Position numbers and translations under genes: made by a program. 64,000 nucleotides of DNA from Pseudorasbora parva (taxonomy: Eukaryota; Chordata; Actinopteri; Cypriniformes; Gobionidae), in contig NC_090186.1 in the NCBI RefSeq assembly GCF_024679245.1, forward strand, positions 37,708,946-37,772,945, in the 5' to 3' direction. The notes under the pieces were generated by a model. It did no database searches, had not been told where the DNA came from, and saw only the letters and a program-made list of their open reading frames with translations. This document shows, piece by piece, positions 48,471-61,003 of this stretch. Position 1 is the stretch's first letter, and each line of letters begins with the position of its first letter.

Positions 48471-49361
48471 AATTTCTTATGTAATTATAAGGTAGAAAAT
48501 CAATACCGGAGACTTTCTGAATGTATATTTAATTAGTTAGTCAGCATGAAGCATGCATAATACCGCCATTGAAAAAAAACAAAAGCTTTAGATTACGGTC
48601 TGGAAACTACTGCATGACTAAAACAAATTTACAGCGTAGTTTTTGGTTATTATGAGTGTTACTATAAATTATGTATAGGTATAAGGGAACAATATTAATT
48701 ACAATTAATTACGTACAGTTAATTAAGTAATTGCAATAAACATGTAATATTTGGGGAATAAAGGGGTAACTACCTGGAAAATTAATGAATTATTATACTG
48801 TAAGTATTTTTTAATTAAGGGGTAATTATCTGTGTCGTTACGCTGTAAATTTGTTTTAATTATGCAGTACTTTCCGGGCTGTAATCCAAAGCCATACTAA
48901 AAAATTATATCCACATCCACATATGTGCTCTTTAAATGATTTATTGTATTAATTGTGTTTGAGGAAGGAATTTGTACATGGAATTACCGTTTAACACACC
49001 AATTTGCTTATTCTGCCTAAAAAGAAATATCCTTTTTTTGCTCAGAAACCCATTTCCTGAAAGTGTAACCTTTGGATGTAGAATATCATTCTTCTATTAG
49101 CTTGTTATATCCAATGCGAGGAGGAAATTAAGTCAAATGAACCAACTATAATTCAGCAAATATTAACCTTCACTGCAGAACACTTTTTTTGAATTCCACA
49201 ATGTCTGGTCTTATGCTTAAGATAAGCATTCACCTTATGGACACAATTAATTGAAAACTGTCATACGAGTAAAAATATGATTCCGTCATAATCAGATTGA
49301 GGGGCTTCTTGACAATATAATCATATGGACAGGATAGTTTACTTGTAATGTAATATGTCTG
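48471..49361. other. Intron sequence, nothing recognised
   Basis: AT-rich, with 'aattaattac' clusters around 48690-48850. Confidence 0.4.
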
Positions 49362-49707
49362 TCCGTCCATCCATCCATCCATCCATCCATCCATCCATCC
49401 ATCCATCCATCCATCCATCCATCCATCCACTCACCCATCCATCCACTCACCCATCCATCCACTCACCCATCCATCCACCCTCCCATCCATCCACCCTCCC
49501 ATCCATCCATCCATCCATCCATCCATCCATCCATCCATCCATCCATCCATCTATCCATCCATCCATCTATCCACCCACCCATCCATCCATCTATCCACCC
49601 ATCCATCCATCCACCCATCCACCCATCCACCCATCCATCCATCCATCCATCCATCCATCCATCCATCCATCCATCCATCCATCCATCCATCCATCCATCC
49701 ATCCATT
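49362..49707. repeat. (ATCC)n tetranucleotide array with variants
   Basis: About 345 bp of ATCC units with interspersed ACCC, ACTC and ATCT variants. The apparent His-Pro-Ser-Ile and Met-Asp-Gly-Trp frames are artefacts. Confidence 0.97.
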
Positions 49708-50635
49708 TATGAGGACATATATAGACAAAGTTTTTTTTTAATACTGTAACTACTATAAACTGTTTATTATATCACCACAGAAAACTATCTACATTTTCTT
49801 ATAAAAAAAAAATAAAAAAAAGTAAAAATGTATTAGTATGATTTATTTTCCTCATGGGGACCGAAATGTCCTCACAAGGTCAAGGATTTTTGTTTATTGC
49901 CATCTTTGTGGGGACATTTTGTCTGAATGTACATATAAAAATGTGTCTTGTGAAACTGGAATTACATTATAATTATATATTAAAGTATAAATATATATGT
50001 ATTTAAAATTATTTCATTCATTTTCTAATTATATTCATTTTGCTGCCATTATATTGTAATATTTTACTATTCAATGGCACATTTGATCAGAATGAATATT
50101 TTTGTTGTGTTGTGTTTTGTTTTGTTGTGTTGTGGTTCATTCCCCCAATGCACTTAAGAAAAATATATTTAAAATGATATGGATAATCTGTTGTTATTAA
50201 GACAGGTGCTCTAGATGGATATGTTTAGTATTTAACAAGGCATCTTTCCGCATCTGTCCTCAGGATAATTAGAGATCAGAGTACACAGTCAAATACATGT
50301 ACTGTTTGGAAATGTGTTTCACACTCCTTTGATGAGAACTCAGACCTATCATGTGGTCACAGCGCAGGTCAGAACACACAGAACATTAAAGTCATGTTCA
50401 CTCACATGTGATAAGACAATTCTCTCTTGTGCACTTCCATTCATGTAGGTCGATATAATCGTTGGAGATAATCCACTAAAAGCATGGATCTTTTAACCTG
50501 CATCTGCATCATTCAGCAACCTCATTGCAATATTAAAACGCCTGTTTCATGCTAGTACATAATTGTTTTCATGTTGTCTTATAAATGGCAGCTGTTATGG
50601 ACTTAAAAAGGCAATGAAATTAGTGATTTTGCACA
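49708..50635. other. Intron sequence, nothing recognised
   Basis: AT-rich. No exon or repeat called. Confidence 0.4.
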
Positions 50636-50795
50636 GTCTGACTCCAATTAGCCATAACATTATGACCCTTCCCTGTGTTGTTCCTCTTTTTGCTGCCAAA
50701 ACAGCCCTGGCCCATCGAGGTATGGACTCCACTAGACCCCTGAAGGTGTGCTGTGGTATCTGGCACCAAGATGTTAGCAGCAGCTTCTTTAACCT
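50636..50795 (-). mobile_element. Tc1-like 3'-terminal fragment
   Basis: Reverse complement of the 3' end of the family at 1-925: 'ccataacattatgacccttcc' terminus, then the end of the transposase (QIPQHTFRGLVES) before truncation in 'agcagcttctttaa'. Confidence 0.75.
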
Positions 50796-50854
50796 ACCAA
50801 AATGTGCCTTTGTACCGATAACCACCACAATAATACAGGTGCACACTGATGAAT

Positions 50855-51792
50855 CAGGGCCCATATTTATTAGAATTAGAATTAGTCACAAGAACACTGC
50901 TAAGAATTGACTAAAAAAGTAAAAAAAAAATCTTGCCTCAAAGCTGCGCTTAAAAGTTAGTTATCAAACATCCCAATCATACTTTAAGTAAAGTGTAGGA
51001 CTAAATCTTAAGTGTCAGTCTTAGAGTTGATTCACGACACTTTGCTGTGCCACAAACGGGATTTTGGATGATGTCATAGGCATGAACCAATCACTGAATG
51101 GATGTCCTTTTTTAAGAATATTCTCAGATAAATTCACATTGAATGATGAAATTCCTAAGAGGAGTATACATTCAACACGCATTTGAAAAGAAAGAATTTT
51201 CAAAGAGAATACATTATAATATACACATTTGAAATGAAAGATAAACACATTTTCCACCATGTCTTAATTACACTTTTTAGACTGGTTTGCTGTTAACTGA
51301 CCTGCCTAGCCTATATATGGCCTAGGTTTTTTTAAATATAATAAGCCACCATGGATTCCAAAAGAAAACCGAACTGACAGGAGGAAGAAGTGCTACTACT
51401 TGCTGAATTAAGTTGAAAAGCAATTTTGTTTTATATAAAGCCCAACATAAAGCCTAACCGGCGCTGAAAAAGATGATGCATGCTCTGTCTAAACGATAGC
51501 GTTTTATTAACTGGTCATTGTCAAACATTTCAAAAACATTCTCCCTCTCTTGAAAGATTTGCGCACGTCTCTGTCTCCTCAGTGCCATCACAAGCCCCTA
51601 CTGGCCACTCCTAACCCCTTGAGAGACCTCTCGAGCTGTCTTAAATAACTGGGAGAGTAAGAGTGATTCTTAGCTTTAAGAAATTTGATAACTTGCTTTT
51701 ATACTTAAGTTTGAAAGTAGGAGTAAATTTCATGAATTCTCAGCACTTAAGACTAAATTGCACTTTTAGAAGCTTGATATATACGGGCCCTG
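50855..51792 (+). mobile_element. Harbinger-like non-autonomous element
   Basis: Ends 'cagggcccatatttattag' and 'cttgatatatacgggccctg' are inverted, enclosing 938 bp. A short frame inside (51351) resembles the Myb/SANT-like protein that accompanies Harbinger transposases, which supports that assignment. No transposase remains. Confidence 0.65.
51351..51418 (+). pseudogene. Myb/SANT-like N-terminal remnant
   Basis: ATG in an ideal context ('gccaccatgg') gives MDSKRKPN, a stop (TGA, 51375), then QEEEVLLLAELS and a second stop. The pattern 'KRKPNW..EE..LL..LV' is the start of Myb/SANT-like DNA-binding domains of Harbinger-associated proteins; the stop replaces the expected Trp codon. Nothing of helices 2 and 3 is recognisable. 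Confidence 0.55.
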
Positions 51793-54266
51793 ATTTCATC
51801 GCAGCTAGCCTGTTCATAAAACATGGCCAATTTTCACATTTATAGACAGTGCACATAATCATAAACACAAAGACCAAACACCATTAGTGTAACGTGTATA
51901 TATATAGTGCAATAAACATGAACTAAATAACATAAAATGTAACATAAAATAGACTAATGTAATTTAATCGCAACACAACCAGGGAGAAGTGAATTGAAGA
52001 AATGTTTGTTCTTTTTTGCTTTATTTATAAAAAAAATGTGTGACCAATAGTTGAACTTATTTGTCTAGATAAAAAAAAATAGTTTGCATTCTGCATGTTT
52101 GGTTGTTTAATTCATTGTGTGTGAAATGGATACACCTAATGCTTGCACATACACACAGATACACCACTCACTATTTATTTAAACGGGTATTCAGCACTTT
52201 TAGATGTGACATTGTCCAATTTTGTACAAGTAAAAAAAAAAGCATTACTTGTACAACATAAAAAGGCATTAGTGTGGGCAGTAATGTGATAAAAAAAATC
52301 TATATTTCTGCCAGAGCAATAGACTTTCTGGGTTTTATTTCTGTGCTGGAAAAGGTCTGGGGGATAAAGACGCTGTGTATGCATTACTGTAGCAGGTCAG
52401 TGCTGACAGGAGAGGAAGGCTATATTCCCTAAAGCCCTGCTCTGTCGGGACCCTGCAGTCTTCTCTGCCCATCCCTTTCTGCCATCACCTCATCGGGATA
52501 AACAGCCACAGAAAACAGTCGAGGAGGGCGGGGAAAGCTGGAGATAAAAGTATGCTTTAATCTTTTAACTTCTGGCAGCAAATTTGTTTTGAGGAGAAAA
52601 AAAGAAGAAATGTGTTATGCAGAGTTTTGTTGAGTTCTGTGAGGATTCCCTCACCTCAGTCAGACCACAGACTGATCGGCAAGGACTTCACTTTTCATTT
52701 ATCTGAGCCGTCTGGCAGATTTCCTCTTTCTTTTTTACACGTCTCTTCCCCTGTGCTAATAGCAAGTGTTGGCAGTGGTAGAAAGAAATCTCCCTGCTAT
52801 AGGATGTGAGGGACCCAACATGTCTTATTCTTTCACATCAGAAGGTGCTAATAATGGTTGACTTCAAGACCTCACACTTTCAGATCATTTACCACCTCCA
52901 TCTTTTTCTCTCTTGTGCTGTGTTTTTATCAATAGTCACATACACTAATGTTCAGTTTGTGTTTGAAAAAAAATCTCCCTCGGTTGAAATGCACCCCCCC
53001 CCCCAACCCCCCATCAACAGCCAGGGACCTTTCTCCCATTTAGTGACACCATGTTCCGCATTGTCCGTCATAATGTGTTATTACCCATCAAATTCTCAGC
53101 TTTCAAATTCTGTCCATTTTATCCCAAAATTCATAAATACCATTTTGGCACTCTATGGTGTGAGAGATCACTGTTCAATCCTAGTGGAGCAGAAAAAATG
53201 TGTTATATGGTAATTTGTAAATACCGAAATCTGTATCATGTCTCACATGCAATCGATCAATCAGTTTCAACCAAAGAATTTATACATAGGAAGATGGTGC
53301 ACCCCAATTACTTGTGAATGGGAGAAAGTGCAACACTCAACATGGAGAATAAGCCCCGCCTTCTAAATGAAAGAGCCAATCGTTTATTAGTAAAGTCATC
53401 GTGTCGCTGCAGCTGTAGTTGTAAGCTCTGGTTGCTATAGAAACAGTCCGTGTTCTTCGACGTGCGTTTAGGATTGTGCAATGCGCATTAGCTTTTTCAA
53501 GGTTAAAAAAATTAAAATATATATATTTATTTATTTATTTTTATCGTGTTTCAAGCATCTAGAAACAACTTATAAGACCGTTGTTGTCAGATTTCATTGG
53601 GGATTTCAAATATGAAATTTAATCGTAAGCTTGGTGAATAGTTCAGGAGAATTTAATGTTTCCCCTTTCAAAGAGGTAGGAGCTGCCTGCGAGGCGTTTC
53701 AAAAATGGCCGCCGAGTGAAATGTCTTAAAGGGACTTTTGTTCCAACCGCAGAAAGACGTCAATAAAGTCGCTTGTAAACAATGTCATGTAACTTAGAAT
53801 GGCCGTTTGTTGAGCATTAACTTGATAGTCAGCAATAGCACAAAATAGCACAACAGCAGTTTGTAAATGCATTACCATTTAATGCTGGGTTCAGACTGCA
53901 CTATATCTTTGTTTGTTATGATGGTCTGACTGTGTCTGATTATGCAATTTTGACTCCTAAAATCTTGTTGTGTCGTGTACAAGAAACATGCCATACTAAG
54001 TGTTGCTTTTCGACCAGTCAACGGTTGCCATCTTTAATGACATGCGTGATGTCATCAAGAAGGCCCGTTATCATTTGCCCAGCATTTACTTTGTCGTAGT
54101 CCCTCAAAGAAACATCATAAAGGCTGGAGTATTGTTTGTGTAGCTCCACAAACCTTTCCTCAATTGCATAATTCTACCTAGAAGCAACAATATCATTGTC
54201 TCTTTTGTCTTTTTCGTTTTGACATGTTTTAAAGCTGTGTATGGAAGAGCTTCTGTGCTTCTATTG
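51793..54266. other. Intron sequence; no exon recognised
   Basis: The 135-codon frame 52806-53213 shows no known domain. A C10 run and 'ccccaacccccc' occur near 52994-53012. 53881-54060 contains 'tgctgggttcagactgcac', possibly a MITE end. 53737 'ttaaagggacttttgttcc' is an orphan TTAA-type end. Confidence 0.4.
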
Positions 54267-54800
54267 AAGCCTGACAAGCCAGACCCACAACAAGATGTTT
54301 GGTCTGGAAACTCACCATAGACAGGGCTCAATCCGAGGGGCGGGATAAACGGTTGTCCTTCAAACTCCCTCTGCACGCGATAGGATAGCGCTAAACCAAC
54401 CGAAGCAACGACGGTGAAGGGGAGCTCGCTGACTGATTAAACATTCGCCGTATCTGGTCGGTTAAACTCCGAACACATCTTCCCTTTTTAAGAATGACTT
54501 CAGTGCCGCTTTTTGTTCTTTTCTCAGAGGAAAGCTTAACTCCAAGTCTTCCGGAGGCGCGGGCAGAGCTGATTCGAAAGACCGCCGCCGTTCGCCAGTT
54601 TCTGTGTTTACTAGAAGCACGCAAACGCAACTCGGCCGTCGTCATTATGGCCCCGCCCGCCGACTCTATAGCCTACACGATGTGATTGGGCCGTCCAGAT
54701 TCTGAGGAATACAGCTCAGATAGGTATTGAGAGTGCCTAGACGACACTTGCGGGCAAATTAAATTTGCTGCCGCTAGGGTGCGTCTAGATTTCTAGGCTA
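54267..54800 (-). mobile_element. TAGCCTG family element with helicase fragment, copy 2
   Basis: Left end 'aagcctgacaagcc' (first base changed from the family T), right end 'gatttctaggcta', with the 9-bp target duplication 'cttctattg' at 54258-54266 and 54801-54809. Collinear with 32858-33421. The helicase-like segment on the minus strand is further decayed. The longest frame here (54391-54645) is a different frame and not the helicase reading. Confidence 0.85.
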
Positions 54801-54809
54801 CTTCTATTG

Positions 54810-55008
54810 GTCAACATCACAGATATGACGGTGACGGAACCCATCTGGTGATCGCGTTATTTTACATATTCGTTTGATTACATATGAGATTGTATTTGCA
54901 TAGAGATGGCATTTGATCAGGAAATTCAGTACTCTTTCAGAAGATGCATAATAGCACCCCCTACTGTACAACAGTGAAAACACATGGGAAGCCAGAAAAT
55001 TCTGTCTA
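54810..55008. other. Intron spacer
   Basis: Nothing recognised. Confidence 0.3.
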
Positions 55009-55739
55009 TAGCCCTTTTCCCACGGGATTAGTGTTATATGGGGACCTCTGGTGATTTGTAATAATTGCGGAAATGGGAATGTCTGTGATTTTTAATCCCA
55101 TGCAACTCGGCCATGTCTGTAATTTGTAAAGTAAAAATTCCCCTGCAAACAAAGAAAGTAGGCTGCATTCATAATGCGCACCGTTATAAATTCCTGTGCG
55201 GCCGCTCGGATTATAGTTTCACTTTTAGAACGAGTACCAATTTGGGAGCAAATTGCTTGAATGGTGTGTTTAATATCAATATCAATACTATTCTTAATAA
55301 TAAAAAAAAACAACAGAACAGTACAATGACAAGCTCGTTTAAATGGGCGCTTTAACATTTAGCTTTGAAACTGAATCTTCCGCCATATATTGTCAGCTTC
55401 TCACTCGTGAGAAATGAAATCTGACTCCTCTACCGCTGGTCTGTGCTCAGTTCAGTTTTTATTTATAGCGCCTGTTCTCTAACTGAACAAAATTATTTTT
55501 ATTACTATAAAACAAACAAAACGATATCGATACATATGACTGTTTATGATTTCAGACAGCTATATCTAAAACGAAAAAACATTTACAAGTTTTGACATCA
55601 CATCCGGGAGATAAAGTCAGTAAATTCGAGTAAAATCACAGGCTTTGCTTATCCTGTACGAATGTGGCACGCAAAATCCAGATGTGGGGGAGTGATTTCT
55701 AAATCACAGAGGAATACTTATCCCGTGCGAGTAGGGCTA
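55009..55739. mobile_element. MITE with 'tagcccttttcccacggga' ends, hAT-like
   Basis: Inverted ends 'tagcccttttcccacgggat' and 'atcccgtgcgagtagggcta' enclose 731 bp of non-coding DNA. No clear 8-bp target duplication was seen. Confidence 0.75.
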
Positions 55740-57137
55740 ATGGGAAGTGTTTCCTCACATGTGACATAACCAAACATATTTTTCCATGACTGGCAGTATG
55801 CTTTTAGTGCATAGTAGAGAGTTGCAAATTGGGAGAAAGCCCACGGTTTCCTGCAGAGTTCATATCCTGAGCTCATTAATAAATTTGAGTTTCAGCCGTT
55901 TTGACCTAGGGCAACTTTTTAAGTCTACCTCTGCAGTGCTAGTTTAGAAGGCACACAGTTGCACGCATTCACGCATACCGAGGGCCAGGCGACTGCGGGT
56001 TTGACCAGACCATGACTCCCTTCACTTTCTCCTGTGGCCAGCTGAGCAAAGGTCATACCTGTGTGAACTGTACCAAATAATCTTGGCAAACTCTGCCTCT
56101 GCTCTCTGCAGATAAAGTGCACCACTCGCTATTATTTCATTTGGCCTCTGAGATGACTTCTTCCCATTCACTCAAATCAGCTTCTAGCAGGCAATCAACG
56201 CTCCAGTGCTATCGTGTTTCTGAATCGCCTAAGCCTTCAAGGTAAATGCGCAATCAATGATAAGAAGCTCATTCAGTTTTTTCAGTGAAGCCCCCTCACA
56301 CATTTTTGCCTGATAGGCTCTGATGAAGTGAGGCTAGAATAGGAGCTATTTTTAGCCTGATGTCTAGTTGAAGTCTGGTTAATAGCATTGTGTTGTCATC
56401 AAGGGAATTGCAAACTATTCCAGTTCTGCTACCTGCTAAAAATTTGGTTATTTGGGCCTCATGGCTTGAGTACTGATACCTTTAGTACTTTTGTGTAGAG
56501 ATGCAATAAAAATTTCACATGAAAACATCTTTTGAATAACAAAATACATATTTTTCTCATATTTTCACTTGGATTTTCATCATAACAGGGAAGAAAAGAA
56601 TATTGAATCTTCATTTTTAATGTGGTCTTCAAGAACATCCTATAACTTGTAAGCTGGATATGTTTTGTTTAATAAAAGAAAGTAAAACTAAAAAAAGAAC
56701 TGGCTTACATGAGTCATTTGCTTGCGTATCGGAATTGCGAGTGATTCAATTGGAGGCTGCATTCCAAGTTAAGAAGGCGTCAAGGCATGTCCGAATCCAA
56801 TGTTAGCTTCATTTCCTGTCTTCTGAGATATCTCCATCTGATTGAAGCCAGTATAGATGTATTCTTCGCTGTCTTTGATGGTCTATCCCACAATCATGTG
56901 ACAATTAAGCTAAAAAATAAAGATGGCATTTGAAAGGTGTAGTTAGTTGTCAGCTGGTGAATGTATGTTTTTGACCAATGTTTTCCACTTTTTGATGACA
57001 TTTCTAGAAATAAATGAGTATTGAAGTTATTCAATATTCACTTAAATATTCATTAAGCCTTTATTCTGCCTCAGAAATCTGAGCTACCTTTGCGCCTGAA
57101 CGGTCATAAGTCATTGCCTGATAGGGCAGCGAGGCAG
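55740..57137. other. Intron sequence, nothing recognised
   Basis: Short frames only, without motifs. Confidence 0.4.
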
Positions 57138-57548
57138 ATTGTGGCCAAAACTGGTACTGCAATCACTTTCAAATGACTGTAGAGTGGTGTCTCCCCTCTC
57201 CCCCTCCCCCTGACTCCAGGTTGCCAGTTAGGCTGCAGGATCCAGCAGGAACATCTGTAGCTTCACCTGTGATAACTAGAGCAGATCTGGCAACCCGGAT
57301 GCCGAAACACTACTGACTTCATGATTGGTCGATAGGTGGAGGGCGGAGCTTCAGGCCAAAACACAACATGACAACATCAACATCAGATGAGGGCTGCAGC
57401 AACAACTTTTAAATGACAATATCCTGGCCGGACTACTGTTGTCAGTGATATAAGTATTTGAAATTAAAATGATTTCTTAATGTCTAGTGACATATCAGGG
57501 CCATTTTATGATTAATTGAAATACATTTCTTACATATAGTTCTTTTAA
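57138..57548 (-). mobile_element. TTAA MITE, copy 1 (left end missing)
   Basis: Reverse orientation relative to 59662-60094 and collinear through 'gccggactactgttgtcag' and 'tttggcctgaag' (here reverse complemented). The right end 'cttacatatagttcttttaa' is present; the other terminus is lost at 57138. Confidence 0.85.
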
Positions 57549-58904
57549 CTTCATTAGGGAAAAATAATAGATTGATGGACCTTTGTCTTGACTCATTTTT
57601 CTTGCTTATATTCCAAGCTGAAAAATTGTGAAAACTCTTTAGAAGTAGCCTGCTGGAGTTACATGAGAGGCGGTTAGGAATGCTAATGAGGTGATTAGCC
57701 TCTAATATGCGATTGGAAGAGGCGTCCAGCAGTTCCAAACTACAGGAGGCTTCAATCATTTGAGAAGACAGTTGATTAGTCTGCATTTTATATTTCGATA
57801 TAAAAAATGCCTTTGTTGATTCAATCCCAAGCTATTCTCTTCGGTCTAAAAATAAAACATTTTCATGCCAGGGACATTTTGGCACATACTGAACAAGGGC
57901 ATTGCTATAATAATTGCTGTGTTTTGGAACTTCAGAAGATTACATCTTATGACCATTCACATTTAGCTGATGTCATTTTATAAGCAGAAGTCCATGGGGT
58001 AAAGGCCTGCCGAAGATATTGTTATCCTTTCTGCAGGACTAAATCCCTTTTTTATATAAATTGCATCTTATCAGTGGAGAGTTAAAGATTATTTCTGCTT
58101 TCCTCGGGTGTTTTGAGGCAGAGCGTAATGAGGCTGACCAGAGAGGAGCAGCAGGTGAATGTTTCAGTGCCGTGTTCGGCTCTACTTAAATGAAGATCCA
58201 TTGCTTCCACAAGTGAATATGAGGTTAAAGAAATGTGCCACTGTGGGCTATTCTCAATGCCGCTGTGATCCGTCTCCACTCTCATACGGGTGTGTCTGTG
58301 CACGTCCCTCAGGGTGTCGAGTCATGATATTATCAACTCTTTATTTCTTTAATGAATTTTCACCTCTCTTCTCAGCATCCAGCTAGCCACAATAGAGAAG
58401 CATCACCCCGTGTCTGAGGTGTCCAGGATTCCATTTGCAGGTGACTCGCCGTACAGCTGTGGGCATATGGGTGTTTTTTTCCTGGGAAAGGTCTGCAAAA
58501 GATTTTGTATCCACTGACATTGCAGTGGAAAGCAAGGTAATTTGTTTTGTGTCACCTGTGTGGAGGTGATTCTCTATTTGAGAAGTGAGAAGTGGATAGG
58601 GTAGTGCAGTTATCAGGGCTGGTAATCAAAATGTTGGTGGTTCAAACTTGGTACACCACCATTCAAAATTTTGGAATAAAAATATAAAGAAATGAAAGAA
58701 GTAAAAAAAGTACGAAATTATGTCTTTCTGCTTGCAAATTCCACCAAGTAAATATCGGCCATGGTGGAATTGCAACTGACTTTTAAAGGGAATGGGAGAT
58801 GAGACTGATTGGTCTGATTGGAGACTTGTTACAATCGTTTTGGACCATGCACTGGGTGCGCCAACCATTTTTTCAGTTGTTAAACTAGCAAGTGAATTTG
58901 GACC
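57549..58904. other. Intron sequence, nothing recognised
   Basis: No exon of FAM184A found. The 174-codon minus frame 58626-59150 extends into the next repeat and has no known domain. Confidence 0.4.
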
Positions 58905-59422
58905 AAGCGGCAACCTCCCGCAGTTTCTCTTGAAGCCAATACTGAAGTGATTTAAACTGCAATTCCTCGACTGGCCATTAGGGACAGGCTCCAGAATAGA
59001 GCAGGATCTCATCGTGCCCCATGTTAAAATGCCCAACTTTACAGCAGAAAAAAACATGTTTACAGCCAGGTACAAATTGTGGTTTTGGTCTATATGGCTA
59101 ATTTTGCCCTTCATGACAACTGTGAGGTTTTTTTTAAATAACTTATTCATTTACATTATATAAAGCCTTAAAGTTCTGCATAATTAAAGGTGTGGCCACT
59201 TTGATTGACAAGTGGATAGCCATTTGTCTACTGTCTGTTCGTCATCATGTCACCTCAGCTCCGCCCACGTCCCGCCTCTTGCCCACTTTCTGTAATCTTG
59301 GCGTGACGTGTTCCCAAGATGGCAATGACCAGCTCGTCTCTACTTTACGCTTCAAAACTGCACTTCAGAATCCTATGGGTGACGTCACGGACACTACGTC
59401 CATATTTTTTTTACACGCTATG
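58905..59422 (-). repeat. Interspersed repeat 'catagactgtaaaaaa', copy 2
   Basis: Reverse complement of 28251-28733 along most of its length, from 'aagcggcaacctcccgcag' to 'gtgacgtcacggacactacg' and 'ttttttacacgctatg'. Confidence 0.75.
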
Positions 59423-59661
59423 ATTTGGACACGTCCTAAGTGCACCTGCGCCATGTGCTTCAGACCACACGCTCAGATTGTTAAATAGGACCCTATATGC
59501 GCCAAATTACCACTGTTCTCTAAATGTTACTTAATGTAATTTTATTTTTATTTATTATTGATCAGTTCCTTTATTTAAAAAACATTCTTGTGTTCCAACA
59601 GCTGGACGAGTGCAAAAGCACAAAATGCGGGGGTTTTTAAGAAACTTTTTTGACTTTTTAT

Positions 59662-60094
59662 TTAAAGGAACTATATGTAAGAAATGTATTTCAATTAATC
59701 ATAAAATGGCCCTGATATGTCACTAGACATTAAGAAATCATTTTAATTTCAAATACTTATATCACTGACAACAGTAGTCCGGCCAGGATATTGTCATTTA
59801 AAAGTTGTTGTTGCAGCCCTCAACTGATGTTGATGTTGTCATGTTGTGTTTTGGCCTGAAGCTCCGCCCTCCACCTATCGACCAATCAGGAAGTCAGTAG
59901 TGTTTCGGCATCTCTGTTGCCAAATCTGCTCTAGTTCCCACAGCTGAAGCTACAAACGTTCCTGCTGGATCCTGCAGCCGATCTGGCAACCTCAAGTCAG
60001 AGGTGGAGAGGGAGAGGGGATACACCGCTCTACAGTCATTTGAAAGTGATTGCAGTACCAATTTTTGCCACAATCTTACATACAGTTCCTTTAA
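59662..60094 (+). mobile_element. TTAA MITE, copy 2 (complete)
   Basis: TTAA-bounded inverted ends 'aggaactatatgtaag' and 'cttacatacagttcct' enclose 433 bp. Opposite in orientation to the copy 2.1 kb upstream, so the pair forms a long inverted repeat within the intron. Confidence 0.88.
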
Positions 60095-61003
60095 AGAGAT
60101 TGTTCAACCAATAATGTAAATGATCCAATGATTTTCTCAGTTATATAAAGTTAAAATTGTTGCATAACATTAAAAACAAGTGAATTCAAGTCAGGATACA
60201 CTTCTATTTAAGATAGAGTCTATGAAAACCAGACTTAATATCTCCATTCAGTGTAGCGTCTTTTTTTTACAAGAAAACAATTAAAAAACGCAGTCATTTT
60301 TAGCAGTGCACACTTGTAGACTAGTAATCGGCCAGATTTCAGACTGTTTTTTGTTGTAGTGCAGATAAAATTAATTGAAAAAGTGGGAGTAGCACAACTC
60401 AAAGGATCATGTACAGCTTGTACATTCTTAGATGCTTAGACTAAGAGAATTTCTTAGCCTCATGTTGGAGCTGGAAGAGTGGATACTGAAACTTGGGTGT
60501 GATTTGTGAGAAAGCATGGGTGCTGCTGTCATTGCCATCTAATGTTCCAAGACAGAACATGGTTTATAAAAGACCTGCAGTCAGCCTCTGCATTTTCCAC
60601 AGGTGTCCTGCGGTGTGACCATTCCCCTGGTCATCTAGCTCCTTTTGGTCTATTCAAATAGTCAAGTGCCTGAGCTGCATGATACTTTGTTCATTTTTTT
60701 TTTTTAACCTTAGACCAGTACCAGTGTTGAGAAGAGCAGTAGTCTGCACTAAAGAAAATTCATTTTTATGTAAAATAAAATACAATATAATTACAAAGGC
60801 AGTATAGCAATGTGGTATTAAGTTTCACATAGTATAAGTTTAATGCTATTTAGCCAAGCTAGAATGCTGTGCCAGGATGAACAATGATGCTGATTTAGGA
60901 ATGGTTCCTACTTAGTTAAATCATGTTAAATGGTTTTCTCAGTTTTGCTTGGTCATTGTGATTTTGCCAAGCAGGTTTGTGTGTGAATTTGAACTGAGGT
61001 AGC
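60095..61003. other. Intron sequence, nothing recognised
   Basis: AT-rich, poly-T run near 60697. No motif recognised. Confidence 0.4.

Noticed and set aside
49355..49741. 128-codon frame of His-Pro-Ser-Ile repeats and its antisense Met-Asp-Gly-Trp frame
   Set aside because: Translation of an ATCC tetranucleotide array on both strands.
52806..53213. 135-codon plus frame
   Set aside because: No known motif, no splice context fitting FAM184A, and it crosses a C homopolymer.
54391..54645. 84-codon minus frame in the second helicase-bearing element
   Set aside because: It is in a different frame from the RecQ-like reading and has no independent similarity.
58626..59150. 174-codon minus frame
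   Set aside because: Half of it lies in an interspersed repeat also present at 28251, where the frame is not kept. No known domain.
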